A stretch of DNA of 64,000 nt from the NCBI RefSeq assembly GCF_018687195.1, contig NZ_CP061321.1, positions 372,001 to 436,000 on the forward strand, read 5' to 3'. The notes beneath the pieces are model-generated. The model did not search any database. It worked only from the letters and a program-made list of their open reading frames with translations, and was not told the DNA's origin. This DNA is from Polynucleobacter sp. MWH-UH2A. Its GTDB lineage: Bacteria > Pseudomonadota > Gammaproteobacteria > Burkholderiales > Burkholderiaceae. Shown here piece by piece: positions 63,591 to 64,000 of this stretch. The position numbers and the translations under genes are program-made. The stretch's first letter is position 1, and the number at the start of each line of letters is the position of its first letter.

Positions 63591-63848
63591 ATGAAACTCG
63601 AATTGCGCTTTTTTGCCTCATTACGCGAAGCTTTGGGCTCATCACAAGAGGTCATTGAGGTGCCAGAGGCTGTCAAAACGCTATCCCAATTGCGTACCCA
63701 TTTAATTGCACGCGGTGGTGTTTGGGCGGAAGCTTTGGCCGAAGGAAAAGCGCTGCGCTGTGCGCTCAATCAGACCATGGTTGACGCCAATACAGCCTTA
63801 ATAGATGGTGCTGAGGTAGCATTTTTCCCGCCTGTAACCGGAGGCTAA
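63591..63848 (+). CDS. moaD: molybdopterin synthase sulfur carrier subunit
   Basis: The 85-residue ubiquitin-fold protein starts LELRFFASLREALG and ends VAFFPPVTGG. The C-terminal Gly-Gly is the site that is adenylated and thiocarboxylated to deliver sulfur to cPMP. It pairs with MoaE encoded directly downstream. Length and ends are complete. Confidence 0.94.
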   Translation: MKLELRFFASLREALGSSQEVIEVPEAVKTLSQLRTHLIARGGVWAEALAEGKALRCALNQTMVDANTALIDGAEVAFFPPVTGG

Positions 63849-63849
63849 T

Positions 63850-64000
63850 GTGACTCAGTCATTGATTCGCGTTCAAGAAAATGATTTTGATCTTAGTGCT
63901 GAGATTGCGGCACTTCGCAATGGTGACCCACGAGTTGGCGCAGTAGTCACTTTTTTAGGTACTGTGCGCGACCTTAATGAGGGTAGTCAGGTCAAAGCCA
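63850..64000 (+). CDS. moaE: molybdopterin synthase catalytic subunit, 5' part
   Basis: Fifty codons are visible from a GTG at 63850, one base after the moaD stop; the gene runs off the right edge. The segment RVGAVVTFLGTVRDLNEGS is a clear MoaE signature. It combines cPMP with thiocarboxylated MoaD to form molybdopterin. Confidence 0.9.
   Translation, partial: MTQSLIRVQENDFDLSAEIAALRNGDPRVGAVVTFLGTVRDLNEGSQVKA

Noticed and set aside
1..64000. CRISPR arrays, IS elements, prophage or defence islands
   Set aside because: No spaced direct-repeat array, transposase, integrase, phage structural gene or toxin-antitoxin pair was recognised; apart from the intein the region is conserved housekeeping sequence.

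Overview
This 64 kb window is a dense, housekeeping-rich stretch of a bacterial chromosome. Gene order points to the Betaproteobacteria (Burkholderiales), most likely Polynucleobacter or a close relative. The indicators are yceD-rpmF-plsX-fabHDG-acpP-fabF-mucD-lepA-lepB-rnc-era-recO-pdxJ-acpS, rpsF-priB-rpsR-rplI-dnaB, alaA-hom-thrC-moeA-moaD-moaE, an efp/earP pair and a moderate GC content. The genus is inferred from these features, not proven. There is no prophage, IS element, CRISPR array or rRNA operon. The one mobile element is an intein.

Layout: 1-6.9 kb holds a DUF2889 gene, an RsuA-type pseudouridine synthase, pterin dehydratase, a Tat-exported IorAB-type molybdoenzyme, msrQ, yedK and a periplasmic parvulin. 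6.9-14.2 kb, mostly minus strand, holds folA-thyA, a ferredoxin reductase and ferredoxin, a 2-hydroxyacid dehydrogenase and the molybdenum cofactor genes moaA-mobA-moeA. 14.3-17.3 kb is RNase E with a structured leader of about 370 nt, divergent from rluC. 21.5-36.8 kb is the fatty-acid/phospholipid, secretion, RNA processing and vitamin B6 run ending with nagZ. 36.9-40.6 kb holds EF-P, its arginine rhamnosyltransferase EarP, and uvrC, whose start codon overlaps that of earP. 40.6-43.9 kb holds pgsA, tRNA-Gly, tRNA-Cys, a lipoprotein, lexA with its own SOS box, and an asparaginase.

44.1-48.1 kb is the ribosomal protein/replication operon. Its last gene, dnaB, carries a full-length 352-residue intein between the Lys and Thr of the Walker A loop. 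The intein has a class 3 (W-C-T) residue signature and an intact LAGLIDADG endonuclease. This is the most notable feature of the window. 48.1-51 kb holds an NlpC/P60 lipoprotein, a PIN-PhoH ATPase and a PrxQ-like peroxiredoxin.

51.0-58.2 kb is a lipid A aminoarabinose (arn) cluster in which the two ArnA domains are separate genes. 58.2-64 kb is alaA-hom-thrC followed by a second molybdenum cofactor set, moeA-moaD-moaE, cut by the window end. The two cofactor sets together could support the exported molybdoenzyme near the left end, although its likely cofactor form (cytosine dinucleotide) would need a further gene not seen here.
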